From: Alphaproteobacteria bacterium
GTDB taxonomy: Bacteria > Pseudomonadota > Alphaproteobacteria > Micropepsales > Micropepsaceae
Reading direction: 5' to 3'
NCBI GenBank assembly: GCA_017307355.1
Contig: JAFKFG010000018.1
Span: 1 to 64,000, forward strand
DNA length: 64,000 bases
Within the stretch, counting starts at the first letter, position 1, and the number at the start of each line of letters is the position of its first letter. Of this stretch, positions 52,380 to 60,457 are shown piece by piece. Below the pieces are notes generated by a model. It was not told where the DNA came from. It made no database searches and saw only the letters and a list, made by a program, of their open reading frames with translations. The translations under genes and the position numbers were made by a program.

Positions 52380-52512
52380 GTGCCGTCGCGAACCGGCGCG
52401 ACCGAGTCATCGGTTCGGCTTTCGGGCATCCGAAGAAGCGCGTATGATCCAAGCGACCGGGGGGCCTGGGCCGATTACGCGGCATTCAATTCAATCGAGG
52501 GGAACGCAAGGC

Positions 52513-53052
52513 ATGAGAAAATTATTGGCATGCGCCATTCTGATGGCCGGACTGGTGGGAATATCCGCGGGCGCCATGGCGCAGGAATTGCCGATCCCGG
52601 GCGTGGATCCGGCAAAGGATCAACCGGGTGCGCATGAATATCCCGACCCCAACCTCACCTATAAATTCGTCTTCGATCTCGCCAATGGCCCAGACAGCCC
52701 CGACAAGGTCAATCCCGGCCTGCGCGGCGTGGCGCAGTTCATCAACACCTTGGCGAAATACAATGTCCCGGCCAGCCATCGCCAGCTGGTCGTGGTCTTC
52801 CACCAGAAGAGCACGCCCGCCATTCTGATGAGCGACGAATACAAGAAGCGCAACAATGGCGTGGACAATCCCAACATCGCGCTGATTCAGGCCATGAAAA
52901 AAGCCGGCGTGGATTTCCGCGTCTGCGGCCAGGCGGTTCTGGGGATGAAGATCGACCACAAGACCATCCTGCCCGAAGTTCAGGTCGATCTGTGGGCCGG
53001 CATGACCATTCCCAACATGATGATGCGGGGTTATCAGCGCCTAGGCGACTGA
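52513..53052 (+). CDS. Secreted DsrE-fold protein
   Basis: 179-residue protein with signal peptide MRKLLACAILMAGLVGISAGAMAQ and a DsrE/DsrF-like domain: YKFVFDLANGPDSPDKVNPGLRGVAQFINTLAKY, LVVVFHQKSTPAILMSDEY, FRVCGQAVLGMKI with a single conserved cysteine, and VQVDLWAGMTIPNMMMRGYQ. DsrE-fold proteins relay sulfur or thiols; the periplasmic version is of unknown role. The ATG at 52513 is preceded by GCAAGGC; longer in-frame starts would run into the terminator. It directly borders the relic region on the right. Confidence 0.88.
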   Translation: MRKLLACAILMAGLVGISAGAMAQELPIPGVDPAKDQPGAHEYPDPNLTYKFVFDLANGPDSPDKVNPGLRGVAQFINTLAKYNVPASHRQLVVVFHQKSTPAILMSDEYKKRNNGVDNPNIALIQAMKKAGVDFRVCGQAVLGMKIDHKTILPEVQVDLWAGMTIPNMMMRGYQRLGD

Positions 53053-53083
53053 TCGCGCAGCATCAATCAAGGGCGCGCGGGGC

Positions 53084-53188
53084 GCGACGGGCACACAAAT
53101 GGTGGCCGCCAACCAGACCGTCTATCACAGCACCCGCTATCCTTCGCATGTGGTGCTGCTGCTGATCCCCAGGGGGACGTCCAAATAG
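53084..53188 (+). pseudogene. Relic tail of a second CocE/NonD-type hydrolase gene
   Basis: In one frame the sequence reads TGTQMVAANQTVYHSTRYPS then HVVLLLIP before running into unrelated bases and a stop. The intact hydrolase at 9.2-11.1 kb ends TGTRMLVANQTIYHSSRYPS then HVVLPLIPDN: about 23 of 28 residues are identical. Nothing upstream continues the family; the DsrE gene stops 32 bases before the relic. So only the last 35 codons or so survive, truncated by a deletion. Confidence 0.85.
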
Positions 53189-53304
53189 ACCTCCCAAATT
53201 GAGCGAGCCGGGACCCGCGGCGTTCCGGCCCCCATCTTTTTACCGGCTTTCCAAGACACATGCCGCGTACTACCGAGCGTTTCCAGCCCAGATCGGCTGG
53301 AGTG

Positions 53305-53321
53305 CGGGTGTAGTTCAATGA
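53305..53321 (+). other. 17-nt copy of the 5' end of tRNA-Gly
   Basis: GCGGGTGTAGTTCAATG is identical to the first 17 bases of the intact tRNA-Gly(CCC) at 53469-53485. After it the sequences differ completely. It is 164 bases upstream of and in the same direction as the gene, a partial duplication or insertion scar. Confidence 0.85.
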
Positions 53322-53325
53322 GTCC

Positions 53326-53377
53326 GACGCGGTCCGCGAAGCGGATGAAATGGCCGTCAGGCCATTTCAAGCGTCGA
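53326..53377. repeat. Cruciform-type inverted repeat next to the tRNA fragment
   Basis: Outer arms CGACGC (53326-53331) and GCGTCG (53372-53377); inner perfect 10-bp hairpin TGAAATGGCC-GTCA-GGCCATTTCA (53347-53370). No T run follows, so not an obvious terminator. It begins 5 bases after the tRNA fragment. Confidence 0.7.
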
Positions 53378-53468
53378 ACGCCCGGTGCCAGAGCGACGGG
53401 CCTGGCGAAAACAGCGGCGGCCCGAGTGCTCTTTTTCTGAGAAAATTTGCGTGCTAAGCAAGCCCTGC

Positions 53469-53542
53469 GCGGGTGTAGTTCAATGGTAGAACGGCAGCTT
53501 CCCAAGCTGCATACGAGGGTTCGATTCCCTTCACCCGCTCCA
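53469..53542 (+). tRNA. tRNA-Gly (anticodon CCC)
   Basis: Folds into a full cloverleaf: acceptor GCGGGTG with CACCCGC, D-arm GTTC-AATGGTA-GAAC, anticodon stem GCAGC/GCTGC with loop TTCCCAA (anticodon CCC, reads GGG), T-arm GAGGG-TTCGATT-CCCTT. CCA is encoded at 53540-53542. Confidence 0.97.
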
Positions 53543-53752
53543 AGTTCTTTCAAAGGGTTACGAGCATCTTTCGTTCAATGTACGGAACGATTTTGCATCG
53601 AGTTTTGCAGAAATTGTTCTCCTGGACGTTCCAGCTCGAAATGGGCGGCCCTTCTGAATCGGTGTGGACGTCGCTAACCGGCCTCTCATTTGGGTTTCTG
53701 TTGCCGTTGCCATGACATAATCCCCCGCTCTGGAAGCCAGGAAGATTGAAGA

Positions 53753-54403
53753 TCAATCGCTTTCCCCGCTCGCACGTCGATGCGCCGACAAGCGGGCGGT
53801 CGGCAGATGCCATCCAAATCTGATGGCGCCGAACCGAAGCCCGAAGCACAGAATGCCGCCCACCGCGGCGGAGATGGCGTAGGAAATGCCCATCACATCG
53901 CCACCGACGACAGTCGCTGCCCCGGCAAGCGCTGCGAGGGCGTATAAATCCGAGCGAAGCACTTGCGGGATTTCGGTAAGGAGTATGTCGCGCATCATGC
54001 CGCCACCAATGCCCGTCAGCATGCCTAGAAGGGCGGCCATGATCGGGTTCAACCCATGTGTAATGGCCTTATGAGCCCCAACGACCGCGAAGAAAGCCAA
54101 CCCGATCGCGTCGAAGTAAAGGACTGGCGTCTTGAGCTTGCCCACTCCTGCATAGGAAAAAAACGTCAGAAGCCCGGCAACGACGGAGACGAGCAAATAA
54201 TTGACGCTGGATAGGGCAGCAGGTGGTACCGCGCCGATCAAAACATCGCGCGTGATACCGCCAAAGTTTCCCGCGACAAAAGACAGAACAAGAATGCCAA
54301 AGATGTCGAGCCGCCGATTGACGGCGGCAAGCCCCCCGCTAATGGCAAAGACGAAGGTGCCGCCGAGATCGAGGACGGTTGCGAGAGTTTCAATCGAGGT
54401 CAT
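53753..54403 (-). CDS. TRIC-type (UPF0126/YadS-like) membrane channel protein
   Basis: 216-residue protein with about seven membrane helices and two tandem repeats of the trimeric intracellular cation channel fold: FVFAISGGLAAVNRRLDIFGILVLSFVAGNFGGITRDVLIGAVPPAA in the first, and DAIGLAFFAVVGAHKA ... LLGMLTGIGGGMMRDILLTEIPQVL in the second; the GGI-RD / GGMMRD motifs are diagnostic. A cation channel or glycine-linked role is proposed for homologues. G+C is visibly lower than in most of the window, and it is the first gene to the right of tRNA-Gly. Confidence 0.92.
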   Translation of the reverse strand: MTSIETLATVLDLGGTFVFAISGGLAAVNRRLDIFGILVLSFVAGNFGGITRDVLIGAVPPAALSSVNYLLVSVVAGLLTFFSYAGVGKLKTPVLYFDAIGLAFFAVVGAHKAITHGLNPIMAALLGMLTGIGGGMMRDILLTEIPQVLRSDLYALAALAGAATVVGGDVMGISYAISAAVGGILCFGLRFGAIRFGWHLPTARLSAHRRASGESD

Positions 54404-54433
54404 GCAATTTAATTTGAAATGAGAGACCAGAAA

Positions 54434-55711
54434 TCACTGCTTCCCGCCCAACCAGGCGAGAGCACCGACCACCAATGCTTCAACACCGGTCTCCAAAGTC
54501 GGATGTAGAACAGGAGCGAACTGCGGGCTGTGATTGACCGGAAGCTCATTGAGCTTACCCGCCGCCTTCGCCTTCGCATAGGCTTTGGGGTCGTTGCCGC
54601 CAACGAACCAGAATACGGAAGGGACCTTCCAGGCCGTGCCGAAGCAGCCGAAATCCTCGCTGGCGGGCGCCGGGCCCGTGTGCTTCACGCGCTCAGTGCT
54701 GAAATGAGTGCGGAACGCCTCGGCGATTCGATTGCTGGCGGTTTCGTCGTTCACATTCAAGGGGTAGCGGTCGAGCGGCGTAATTTCCGGCTTGCGCGGG
54801 GCGCCCGAGGCTTCGGCCTCCGCATTGACGATCCGCTCGATTGCGTCGAGTACATGCTTGCGGACACCCGCATCAAACGTCCGGACGTTGAGCTTAATAA
54901 GGGCATCATCGGGAATGACGTTCTCCTTGGAGCCTGCCTGCAAGACACCGACCGTCACCACCGCCGCTTCGTTGGCTGCCACTTCACGTGAGACAATCGT
55001 TTGGAGGCGCAAGACGACGGATGCAGCCATCACAACCGGGTCTATGCTCGCTTGCGGCATTGAACCATGCGCGCCGCGCCCGAAGAGGCGAATTTGCAGA
55101 CTGTCAGCGGCAGAGGTGATCGGGCCGGCGCTCCCGGCAACAGTTCCGGCGGCGCCGACCATAACGTGCTGGCCCAAAACGACATCCGGCGTGGGAAAGC
55201 GTTTCAAAAGACCATCGTCAATCATGGCCTGGGCGCCCTGTGCGGTTTCTTCGCCCGGCTGAAAGACAACCATCAAAGTGCCTTTCCAGGCAGCCCGCGC
55301 TTCCGACAGCAATGTGGCGGCTCCGGCGAGCCAAGTTACATGGATGTCATGTCCACACATATGTCCGACCGGGACGGTTTTGCCTTCGCTATCCTTCGCA
55401 GACACCTTGCTTGCATAAACAAGTCCGGTCGCTTCCTTGATCGGCAATGCGTCCATGTCGGCGCGAAGCATGACCGTCGGACCGTCGCCATTTTTAAGGA
55501 GACCGACGACGCCGGTCTTGCCAACGCCGGTGGTTACCTTGAAGCCCGCGGCTTTGAGCCATTTCGCGGCGATACCCGCTGTCCGCTTCTCCTGCATCGA
55601 GAGCTCGGGATGCGCGTGGATGTCTTTATAAAGCGGCTCAAGCTTCGGAAGGATTTTTGGCAGATTCTTGAGGACGAAAGATACGCCATTTCCTGACTTC
55701 TTCTTTGCCAT
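54434..55711 (-). CDS. M20 family amidohydrolase (hippurate hydrolase/IAA-amide hydrolase-like)
   Basis: 425-residue two-metal hydrolase that cleaves N-acyl amino acids or similar amides. Metal and catalytic motifs: YKDIHAHPELSMQEKRT, MLRADMDALPIKEATGL, GHMCGHDIHVTWLAGAA, and FQPGEETAQGA; a dimerisation domain lies about residues 190-300. No signal peptide is clear although the first residues are basic (MAKKKSGNG). G+C and codon use differ from neighbours outside the low-G+C block; it runs in the same direction as the TRIC gene, 30 bases upstream, so the two are likely one transcript. Confidence 0.92.
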   Translation of the reverse strand: MAKKKSGNGVSFVLKNLPKILPKLEPLYKDIHAHPELSMQEKRTAGIAAKWLKAAGFKVTTGVGKTGVVGLLKNGDGPTVMLRADMDALPIKEATGLVYASKVSAKDSEGKTVPVGHMCGHDIHVTWLAGAATLLSEARAAWKGTLMVVFQPGEETAQGAQAMIDDGLLKRFPTPDVVLGQHVMVGAAGTVAGSAGPITSAADSLQIRLFGRGAHGSMPQASIDPVVMAASVVLRLQTIVSREVAANEAAVVTVGVLQAGSKENVIPDDALIKLNVRTFDAGVRKHVLDAIERIVNAEAEASGAPRKPEITPLDRYPLNVNDETASNRIAEAFRTHFSTERVKHTGPAPASEDFGCFGTAWKVPSVFWFVGGNDPKAYAKAKAAGKLNELPVNHSPQFAPVLHPTLETGVEALVVGALAWLGGKQ

Positions 55712-55976
55712 GGCGTTGCCCCGCTGTTTAGCGATGACTGATACCCAACCGTGAACCGCCTGCGACAGGGAACATGTTGCTCTAACGCACTCACCATCGC
55801 AATGGCAAAATCCTCAATCGAAATATGGCTTTTGCCCTCAGCCTCCTTGAGCTGGACTTGTCCCAAGGGCCCGCACCCCGACTTTCGATCCAGCAGCGAT
55901 GGACTGCTACCGGGGCTGCCGGCAGATATTGCAGCGAAGGCTTGAGAAGGCCCGCGGCCCTCTCAAGCCTGCCCGA

Positions 55977-56234
55977 TCACCGCTGATCTTCCATCGACGG
56001 CCGCATGTGACGCTCGCCATCCTTGAAGCGCATCGCGAAATGCTTCCAGGCCCGCTCCATTCTCGCCACGGGAACATTCGACGGCGCAGTCATGTCGGAG
56101 GTGAAGGAGCCGTGCGCCGCCGCCAGATCTTCTTCGTTTCCACTCGCGGCAAGATCGGCGGCATGCGCGGAGAGCGAGACGCCCGCCGCCAAAGCAAGGG
56201 CCAAGGACGACACGCGAAGAATTTTCTGCACCAT
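55977..56234 (-). CDS. Small secreted protein of unknown function
   Basis: 85-residue protein. Signal peptide MVQKILRVSSLALALAAGVSLSAHA with a predicted cut before ADLAASG; the mature part is about 60 residues, acidic at first (GNEEDLAAAHGSF) and basic later (ARMERAWKHFAMRFKDGERH). An AAGGAG ribosome-binding site lies eight bases before the ATG, which supports the gene. No family recognised. It is divergent from the two-component operon; the 265 bases between it and the amidohydrolase gene hold nothing evident. Confidence 0.7.
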   Translation of the reverse strand: MVQKILRVSSLALALAAGVSLSAHAADLAASGNEEDLAAAHGSFTSDMTAPSNVPVARMERAWKHFAMRFKDGERHMRPSMEDQR

Positions 56235-56471
56235 ATCATTGCTCCTTTTCGTTTGGGCCGCGCCATTCGCGGACGATTGGAAAATAGAACGGAGCGGTTT
56301 TTATGCGAGGCAAGTGTTCGAAAGCGTTGCGTAAAAATTGCGCAAAGCGGGACGCCGCTCGTATCGAGCATCCCGCCATGGCGGCATCCCATACCGGACC
56401 GATCCCCCATCCCGCCGCGCCGGAACGGCAGACGGGCCTTCGCAAGCCTCCCCGTAACCGGCGGAAATTCG

Positions 56472-56483
56472 GGAATTTTTCCC
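56472..56483. promoter_or_regulatory. GGAAWTYTTCCC motif before the histidine kinase gene
   Basis: GGAATTTTTCCC, 72 bases before the kinase ATG. It matches the two copies upstream of pqqA (GGAAATTTTCCC and GGAATTCTTCCC) in at least 10 of 12 positions. GGAA and TTCC form a dyad, as expected for a NarL-type response regulator site. It lies within a divergent 320-base gap that has no other feature. Confidence 0.5.
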
Positions 56484-56555
56484 GTGCGGCAAATGTCTTT
56501 TCCCGGCAGTATCCGTCCCGGGTTATAAAGACATGTCATAATTTTCAGGGCGTTC

Positions 56556-57875
56556 ATGTCGCTGCAGTTCCGCGTCCTCGGCTCCATCGCCGTCTTGCTG
56601 CTTTTGAGCCTTCTGTGCGGCGGCACGCTTCTGATCCTGCATGCCCGCTCGGTGGTCGAAGTCGAAATCCGCACCGCCTTCCAGGGCGCGGAAAATTCCG
56701 TGCGCGACACGCTGCAAAGCGACGTCCAGCATACCGTCACCATGCGCCAGGTCGTCTCCAGCTTCGAAGGCCAGCGCCATGTCCGCGCTGCCCTGATCAA
56801 CGAACAGGAAAAAGTGATCGTCAGTTCGGAGATCGGGCGGCTCAAGGATCCCGCGCCGCAATGGTTCGCCCGGCTGATGACGCCCCCGCCCTTGTCGGCG
56901 CGCTTCAACATCAAGCTGCCGCAATATCCCTGCGTGGTGGAACTGACCAGCGATCCGCGCAGCGAGATCGCCGATGTCTGGGACCATGCCAGTGACGCCT
57001 TCCTCGCCATGCTCCTGTTCTGCGCCGCGACCATGACGGCGGTGTCCCTGGCGGTGGCCTATGCCTTGCGCTTCTTCCGCCGTTTCCAGACCGGCCTGCT
57101 GGCGATTTCCGACGGCGGATATGATGCCCGCCTGGATGCCAAGGGGCCGCCGGAATTCGTCGCCCTGGCGAAAGGTTTCAATCACATGGCGGCGCGGCTG
57201 AAGACCTTCTCCGAAAGCAATCAGCGCCTGCAGCAACAGATTCACAGCATCCAGGAAGAGGAGCGGACCGGCATCGCCCGTGACCTGCATGACGAAGTCG
57301 GGCCCTATCTCTTCGCCATCCAGGTCGACGCGAATATCCTGGCCAAATCCGCCGAGCCGCAGACCCGCTCCATGGGGGCCGCGATCCGCGACGCGGCGCT
57401 GCATGTCCAGACTCACGTGAAGGAAATTCTGCGCCAGCTCCGGCCCGTCAGCAGCCTGGATTTCGGCCTGGAGCCGGCGATCGGCGACCTGATCGCGTTC
57501 TGGGCGCGCCGCCATCCCGATATCCGCTTCGCGCGGCACATCGCCGCCACGCCAGGGCTGGACCGGCGCGGCGAGGACGTTGCCTATCGCATCGTGCAGG
57601 AAAGCCTCAGCAATGCCGTGCGGCACGGCAAGCCGACCAGGATCGAAATCGTGATCGCCGATCTGCCGGATCAGGTGATGGTTTCCGTCGCCGATGACGG
57701 CGGCGGCCTCGGCCAAGAATTGGCCGGCGGCATGAGCTTGGGCCAGATGGGCCTTTCGGGCATGCGCGAACGGCTCGGCACCCTGGGCGGCCATATGACG
57801 GTGGAGGAAGTGAAGGGAACGGGCGTGTGCATTCGTGCCTTCCTTCCGAAAATCCGGGAACTGGAAATCGCGTGA
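56556..57875 (+). CDS. NarX/UhpB-type sensor histidine kinase
   Basis: 439-residue membrane kinase of the HisKA_3 class. First membrane helix at about residues 8-28, periplasmic sensor of about 115 residues, second helix at about 147-170, HAMP linker (residues 170-225, FFRRFQTGLLAISDGGYDARL), coiled coil, then dimerisation helix RDLHDEVGPYLFAIQVD with phospho-acceptor His245 and ATP domain with VQESLSNAVRHGKP and VADDGGGLG. It overlaps the response-regulator gene by four bases. The pair precedes pqqA, so PQQ-related periplasmic oxidation is the likely signal context. Confidence 0.94.
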   Translation: MSLQFRVLGSIAVLLLLSLLCGGTLLILHARSVVEVEIRTAFQGAENSVRDTLQSDVQHTVTMRQVVSSFEGQRHVRAALINEQEKVIVSSEIGRLKDPAPQWFARLMTPPPLSARFNIKLPQYPCVVELTSDPRSEIADVWDHASDAFLAMLLFCAATMTAVSLAVAYALRFFRRFQTGLLAISDGGYDARLDAKGPPEFVALAKGFNHMAARLKTFSESNQRLQQQIHSIQEEERTGIARDLHDEVGPYLFAIQVDANILAKSAEPQTRSMGAAIRDAALHVQTHVKEILRQLRPVSSLDFGLEPAIGDLIAFWARRHPDIRFARHIAATPGLDRRGEDVAYRIVQESLSNAVRHGKPTRIEIVIADLPDQVMVSVADDGGGLGQELAGGMSLGQMGLSGMRERLGTLGGHMTVEEVKGTGVCIRAFLPKIRELEIA

Positions 57876-58501
57876 GCAAGGTTCTGCTTGTCGACGATCA
57901 TGCCATTGTGCGCTCCGGCATCCGCCGGCTGCTGGCGGGGCTGCCTGCATTGCAGCTTTCCGAAGCGGCCACCGGCGAGGAGGCGCTGGAGCAGGTCCGC
58001 GCCACCAGTTTCCAGCTCTTGATCCTGGACCTCAACCTGCCGGGCCTGGGCGGGCTGGAACTGCTCCGCCGCCTGCTCAAGGCCGATCCGCGCCTGCCCG
58101 TCCTGGTCTTTTCGCTGCACACCGAAGCGATCTACGCCACTCGCTCCATGGAAGCGGGCGCGCGCGGCTTCATCAGCAAAAACGCGGCGCCCGAGGAATT
58201 TTTGGCCGCCATCGATACCGTGCTGGCGGGCGGCACCGTGATCGAGCGCGATATCGCCAGCGAAATCGCCGTGCATGAAATCGGCGAGAATGCCTATCTG
58301 CGCCCCCTCACCCAGCGCGACCTGGAAATCCTGCGCCTGCTGGCGGAGGGCAACAATCTGAACCAGATCGCCGACGCCTTGGGCATTGCCTACAAGACCG
58401 TCGCCAACACACTCAGCCGCATCAAGGAAAAACTGGGCGTCAGCCACACCGCGGATTTGATTCGCATCGCCATCGGTCGTGGCCTGACCGACCTCGGCTG
58501 A
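57872..58501 (+). CDS. NarL/FixJ-type response regulator
   Basis: 209-residue regulator. Receiver domain with VDDH at residues 7-10, phospho-acceptor Asp53 in LLILDLNLPGLGGLELL, and conserved Lys in GFISKNAAPEEFL. C-terminal LuxR-type HTH: LTQRDLEILRLLAEGNNLNQIADALGIAYKTVANTLSRIKEKLGVSH. It starts with GTG overlapping the kinase stop (GTGA). Similar NarL-type regulators (AgmR/ErbR) control pqq genes in pseudomonads; here the gene ends 148 bases before pqqA, with two motif copies in between. Confidence 0.95.
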   Translation: MSKVLLVDDHAIVRSGIRRLLAGLPALQLSEAATGEEALEQVRATSFQLLILDLNLPGLGGLELLRRLLKADPRLPVLVFSLHTEAIYATRSMEAGARGFISKNAAPEEFLAAIDTVLAGGTVIERDIASEIAVHEIGENAYLRPLTQRDLEILRLLAEGNNLNQIADALGIAYKTVANTLSRIKEKLGVSHTADLIRIAIGRGLTDLG

Positions 58502-58520
58502 ACAGACTTAATCCCGGGCA

Positions 58521-58573
58521 GGAAATTTTCCCAAAACATCGATGCGAGGATCGCACGTGGAGGAATTCTTCCC
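58521..58573. promoter_or_regulatory. Paired GGAAWTYTTCCC motifs before pqqA
   Basis: GGAAATTTTCCCAAA at 58521-58535 and GGAATTCTTCCCAAA at 58562-58576: 13 of 15 bases identical, start-to-start distance 41 bases (about four helical turns), each with a GGAA/TTCC dyad. A possible -10 (CATAAG, 58612-58617) lies about 45 bases downstream of the second copy. A third 12-mer lies before the kinase gene. Confidence 0.55.
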
Positions 58574-58649
58574 AAACGCGCGCCGGTCCGTTTCGCGCAT
58601 TCGGCATCGCCCATAAGGTTTTTCCGTTTCTGTCAACAAGGAGAAACCA

Positions 58650-58727
58650 ATGACCTGGAATACGCCCCGCGTGATCGAAGTCGCCGTCGGCATGGAGATC
58701 AACTGCTACGCCTGCGCCGACATCTGA
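58650..58727 (+). CDS. pqqA: Pyrroloquinoline quinone precursor peptide PqqA
   Basis: 25-residue peptide that is the substrate for PQQ synthesis: Glu16 and Tyr20 in GMEINCYACADI are the two residues that PqqE cross-links and the pathway turns into the cofactor. The start MTWNTPRVIEV is family-typical. AAGGAG lies seven bases upstream. It is too short for usual gene finding. The peptide is delivered by PqqD to PqqE, both encoded downstream. Confidence 0.97.
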   Translation: MTWNTPRVIEVAVGMEINCYACADI

Positions 58728-58741
58728 TCGACGTCTAAGGG

Positions 58742-58777
58742 CGGACGGGGTGGCCCAAAAGCTGCTCCGTCCGTTTT
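58742..58777 (+). terminator. Partial terminator/attenuator between pqqA and pqqB
   Basis: CGGACGGGG (58742-58750) pairs with CTCCGTCCG (58765-58773; one G-T pair) around a 14-base loop, followed by TTTTCTT. It is weaker than a full terminator and would let only part of the transcription through to pqqB, giving more PqqA than enzymes. Confidence 0.6.
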
Positions 58778-58790
58778 CTTCGGGATTTCC

Positions 58791-59723
58791 GTGATTCATA
58801 TTCTTGTTCTCGGCGCCGCGGCGGGCGGCGGCTTTCCGCAATGGAACAGCAATGATGCCGTGGCGCACCGCGCCCGCGCCGGCGATCCCGATACGCCTTT
58901 GCGCACCCAGTCTTCGCTTGCGGTGAGCGCGGACGGGAAGAATTGGGTTCTCCTCAACGCGTCCCCGGATCTGCGCCAGCAGATCAACCAGCGCCGCCAG
59001 CTTCAGCCAGATCCAAACGCGCCCCTGCGCGCCAGCCCGATCGCGGCGGTGGTGCTGACGAATGCGGATGTCGATCATGTCGCCGGCCTGCTCAATCTGC
59101 GCGAGAGCCAGGCATTCGCAATCTACGGCCATGCCCGTGTCCTGGATGTTCTGGCCGGCAACAGCATTTTCAATGTGCTCAATCCCGATTTCGTCGCGCG
59201 CCGTCCCATGCCCATGGATGGGGTTCTGGCGCTCAAGGATGGACGCGATGCGCCGCTGGGTCTCAGCGTGCGCGCCTTTCCCGTGCCCGGCAAAGTGGCG
59301 CTGTGGCTGGAAGACGGAAACGCGCCGGATTTCGGAACCGCCGAAGGCGATACGCTGGGTCTCGAAATCCGGGACGAGGACGGAACCTCGTTCTTCTACA
59401 TCCCCGCCTGCGCCCGGATGACGCCGGACCTGGCGGCACGGCTCCGGGGTGCCGCGCTGGTCTTTTTCGACGGCACCTTGTGGCGCGACGATGAGATGAT
59501 CCGGGCGGGCGTGGGAACCAAGACCGGCCGCCGCATGGGCCATATGAGCTGCGACGGCGAGGAGGGCACCATTGCCGCGTTCGCTGCACTGGGCGTGCAG
59601 CGCAAGATTTTCATCCATATCAACAACACCAACCCGCTGTTCGTGGCCCATTCGCCCGAACGTGGCCGGGCCGAAGCCGCCGGATGGCAGATCGCCGATG
59701 ACGGCATGGAGATTTGCCTGTGA
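58791..59723 (+). CDS. pqqB: PQQ biosynthesis protein PqqB
   Basis: 310-residue metallo-beta-lactamase-fold protein that hydroxylates a tyrosine-derived intermediate in PQQ assembly. Family phrases: ILVLGAAAGGGFPQWN at the N-terminus, LLNASPDLRQQI, LTNADVDHVAGLLNLRE with the metal-site pattern, FFDGTLWRDDEM and GHMSCDGEEGTIAAF. GTG start 63 bases after pqqA, immediately past the hairpin. The stop overlaps pqqC by four bases (GTGA). Confidence 0.97.
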   Translation: MIHILVLGAAAGGGFPQWNSNDAVAHRARAGDPDTPLRTQSSLAVSADGKNWVLLNASPDLRQQINQRRQLQPDPNAPLRASPIAAVVLTNADVDHVAGLLNLRESQAFAIYGHARVLDVLAGNSIFNVLNPDFVARRPMPMDGVLALKDGRDAPLGLSVRAFPVPGKVALWLEDGNAPDFGTAEGDTLGLEIRDEDGTSFFYIPACARMTPDLAARLRGAALVFFDGTLWRDDEMIRAGVGTKTGRRMGHMSCDGEEGTIAAFAALGVQRKIFIHINNTNPLFVAHSPERGRAEAAGWQIADDGMEICL

Positions 59724-60457
59724 CCCAAGCCTGGCCCCGTGCAGAATTCGAGCAACGCCTGCGCGCCATCGGCGCGGCGCGCTATCACGACCGCCATCCC
59801 TTCCACATCAAGCTGCATGAAGGCGGGCTCGATCAGGGTCAGATGCAGGCCTGGGTACTCAACCGCTTCTATTACCAGAAATCGATTCCGCTGAAGGATG
59901 CCAGCTTGATCGGCCGCGCCGACGACATCGCGCTGCGCCGCGAATGGATCAGCCGCATCACCGACCATGACGGCAAGACGGCGGGCGAAGGCGGCATCGA
60001 GCGCTGGCTGATATTGGCGGAAGGCGTCGGTCTGGACAGGGATTACGTCGCCAGTTGTGCCGGTGTTCTGCCCGCCACCCGCTTTGCCTGCGAAGCCTAT
60101 ATCCGCTTCGTGCGGGAGAAGAGCCTCCTGGAAGCCGTCGCCTCGTCCCTCACCGAGATGTTCGCGCCCACCTTGCACAAAACCCGCATCGCCGCCCTTT
60201 TGGAACATTATCCCTTCGCCAACGACCGAACCCTGGCATATTTCCGCACCCGGCTGGTGCAGGCGCCCGAAGATGTCGCTTTCGGCCTGGGCTATGTGCT
60301 CGACCATGCGGACAGCCGCGAGAAGCAGGAACAATGCCTGGCGGCGCTCAGCTTCAAGACCGACGTGTTATGGAGCCAGCTGGATGCCCTCAATCACGCC
60401 TATGTGACCCCGGCGCTGATTCCGCCCGGGGCTTTCGTGCCGGAGGACCGGGCATGA
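59720..60457 (+). CDS. pqqC: Pyrroloquinoline-quinone synthase PqqC
   Basis: 245-residue cofactorless oxidase that closes the second ring and removes electrons to yield PQQ. Typical segments: IGAARYHDRHPFHIKLHEGGLDQGQMQAWVLNRFYYQKSIPLKDA, ISRITDHDG, and FRTRLVQAPEDVAFGLGYVLDHADS. GTG start overlapping the pqqB stop. It is overlapped by pqqD through ATGA. The HHDHGD-type active-site residues appear kept, but were not individually verified. Confidence 0.97.
   Translation: MTQAWPRAEFEQRLRAIGAARYHDRHPFHIKLHEGGLDQGQMQAWVLNRFYYQKSIPLKDASLIGRADDIALRREWISRITDHDGKTAGEGGIERWLILAEGVGLDRDYVASCAGVLPATRFACEAYIRFVREKSLLEAVASSLTEMFAPTLHKTRIAALLEHYPFANDRTLAYFRTRLVQAPEDVAFGLGYVLDHADSREKQEQCLAALSFKTDVLWSQLDALNHAYVTPALIPPGAFVPEDRA

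Noticed and set aside
50905..52485. 526-codon minus-strand open frame opposite the PLP enzyme
   Set aside because: Composition typical of an antisense shadow; crosses the strong terminator of the real gene.
53540..56000. Prophage or integrative element bounded by a tRNA 3' repeat
   Set aside because: No integrase and no second copy of the tRNA 3' end was seen to the right; only a 5' fragment exists to the left.
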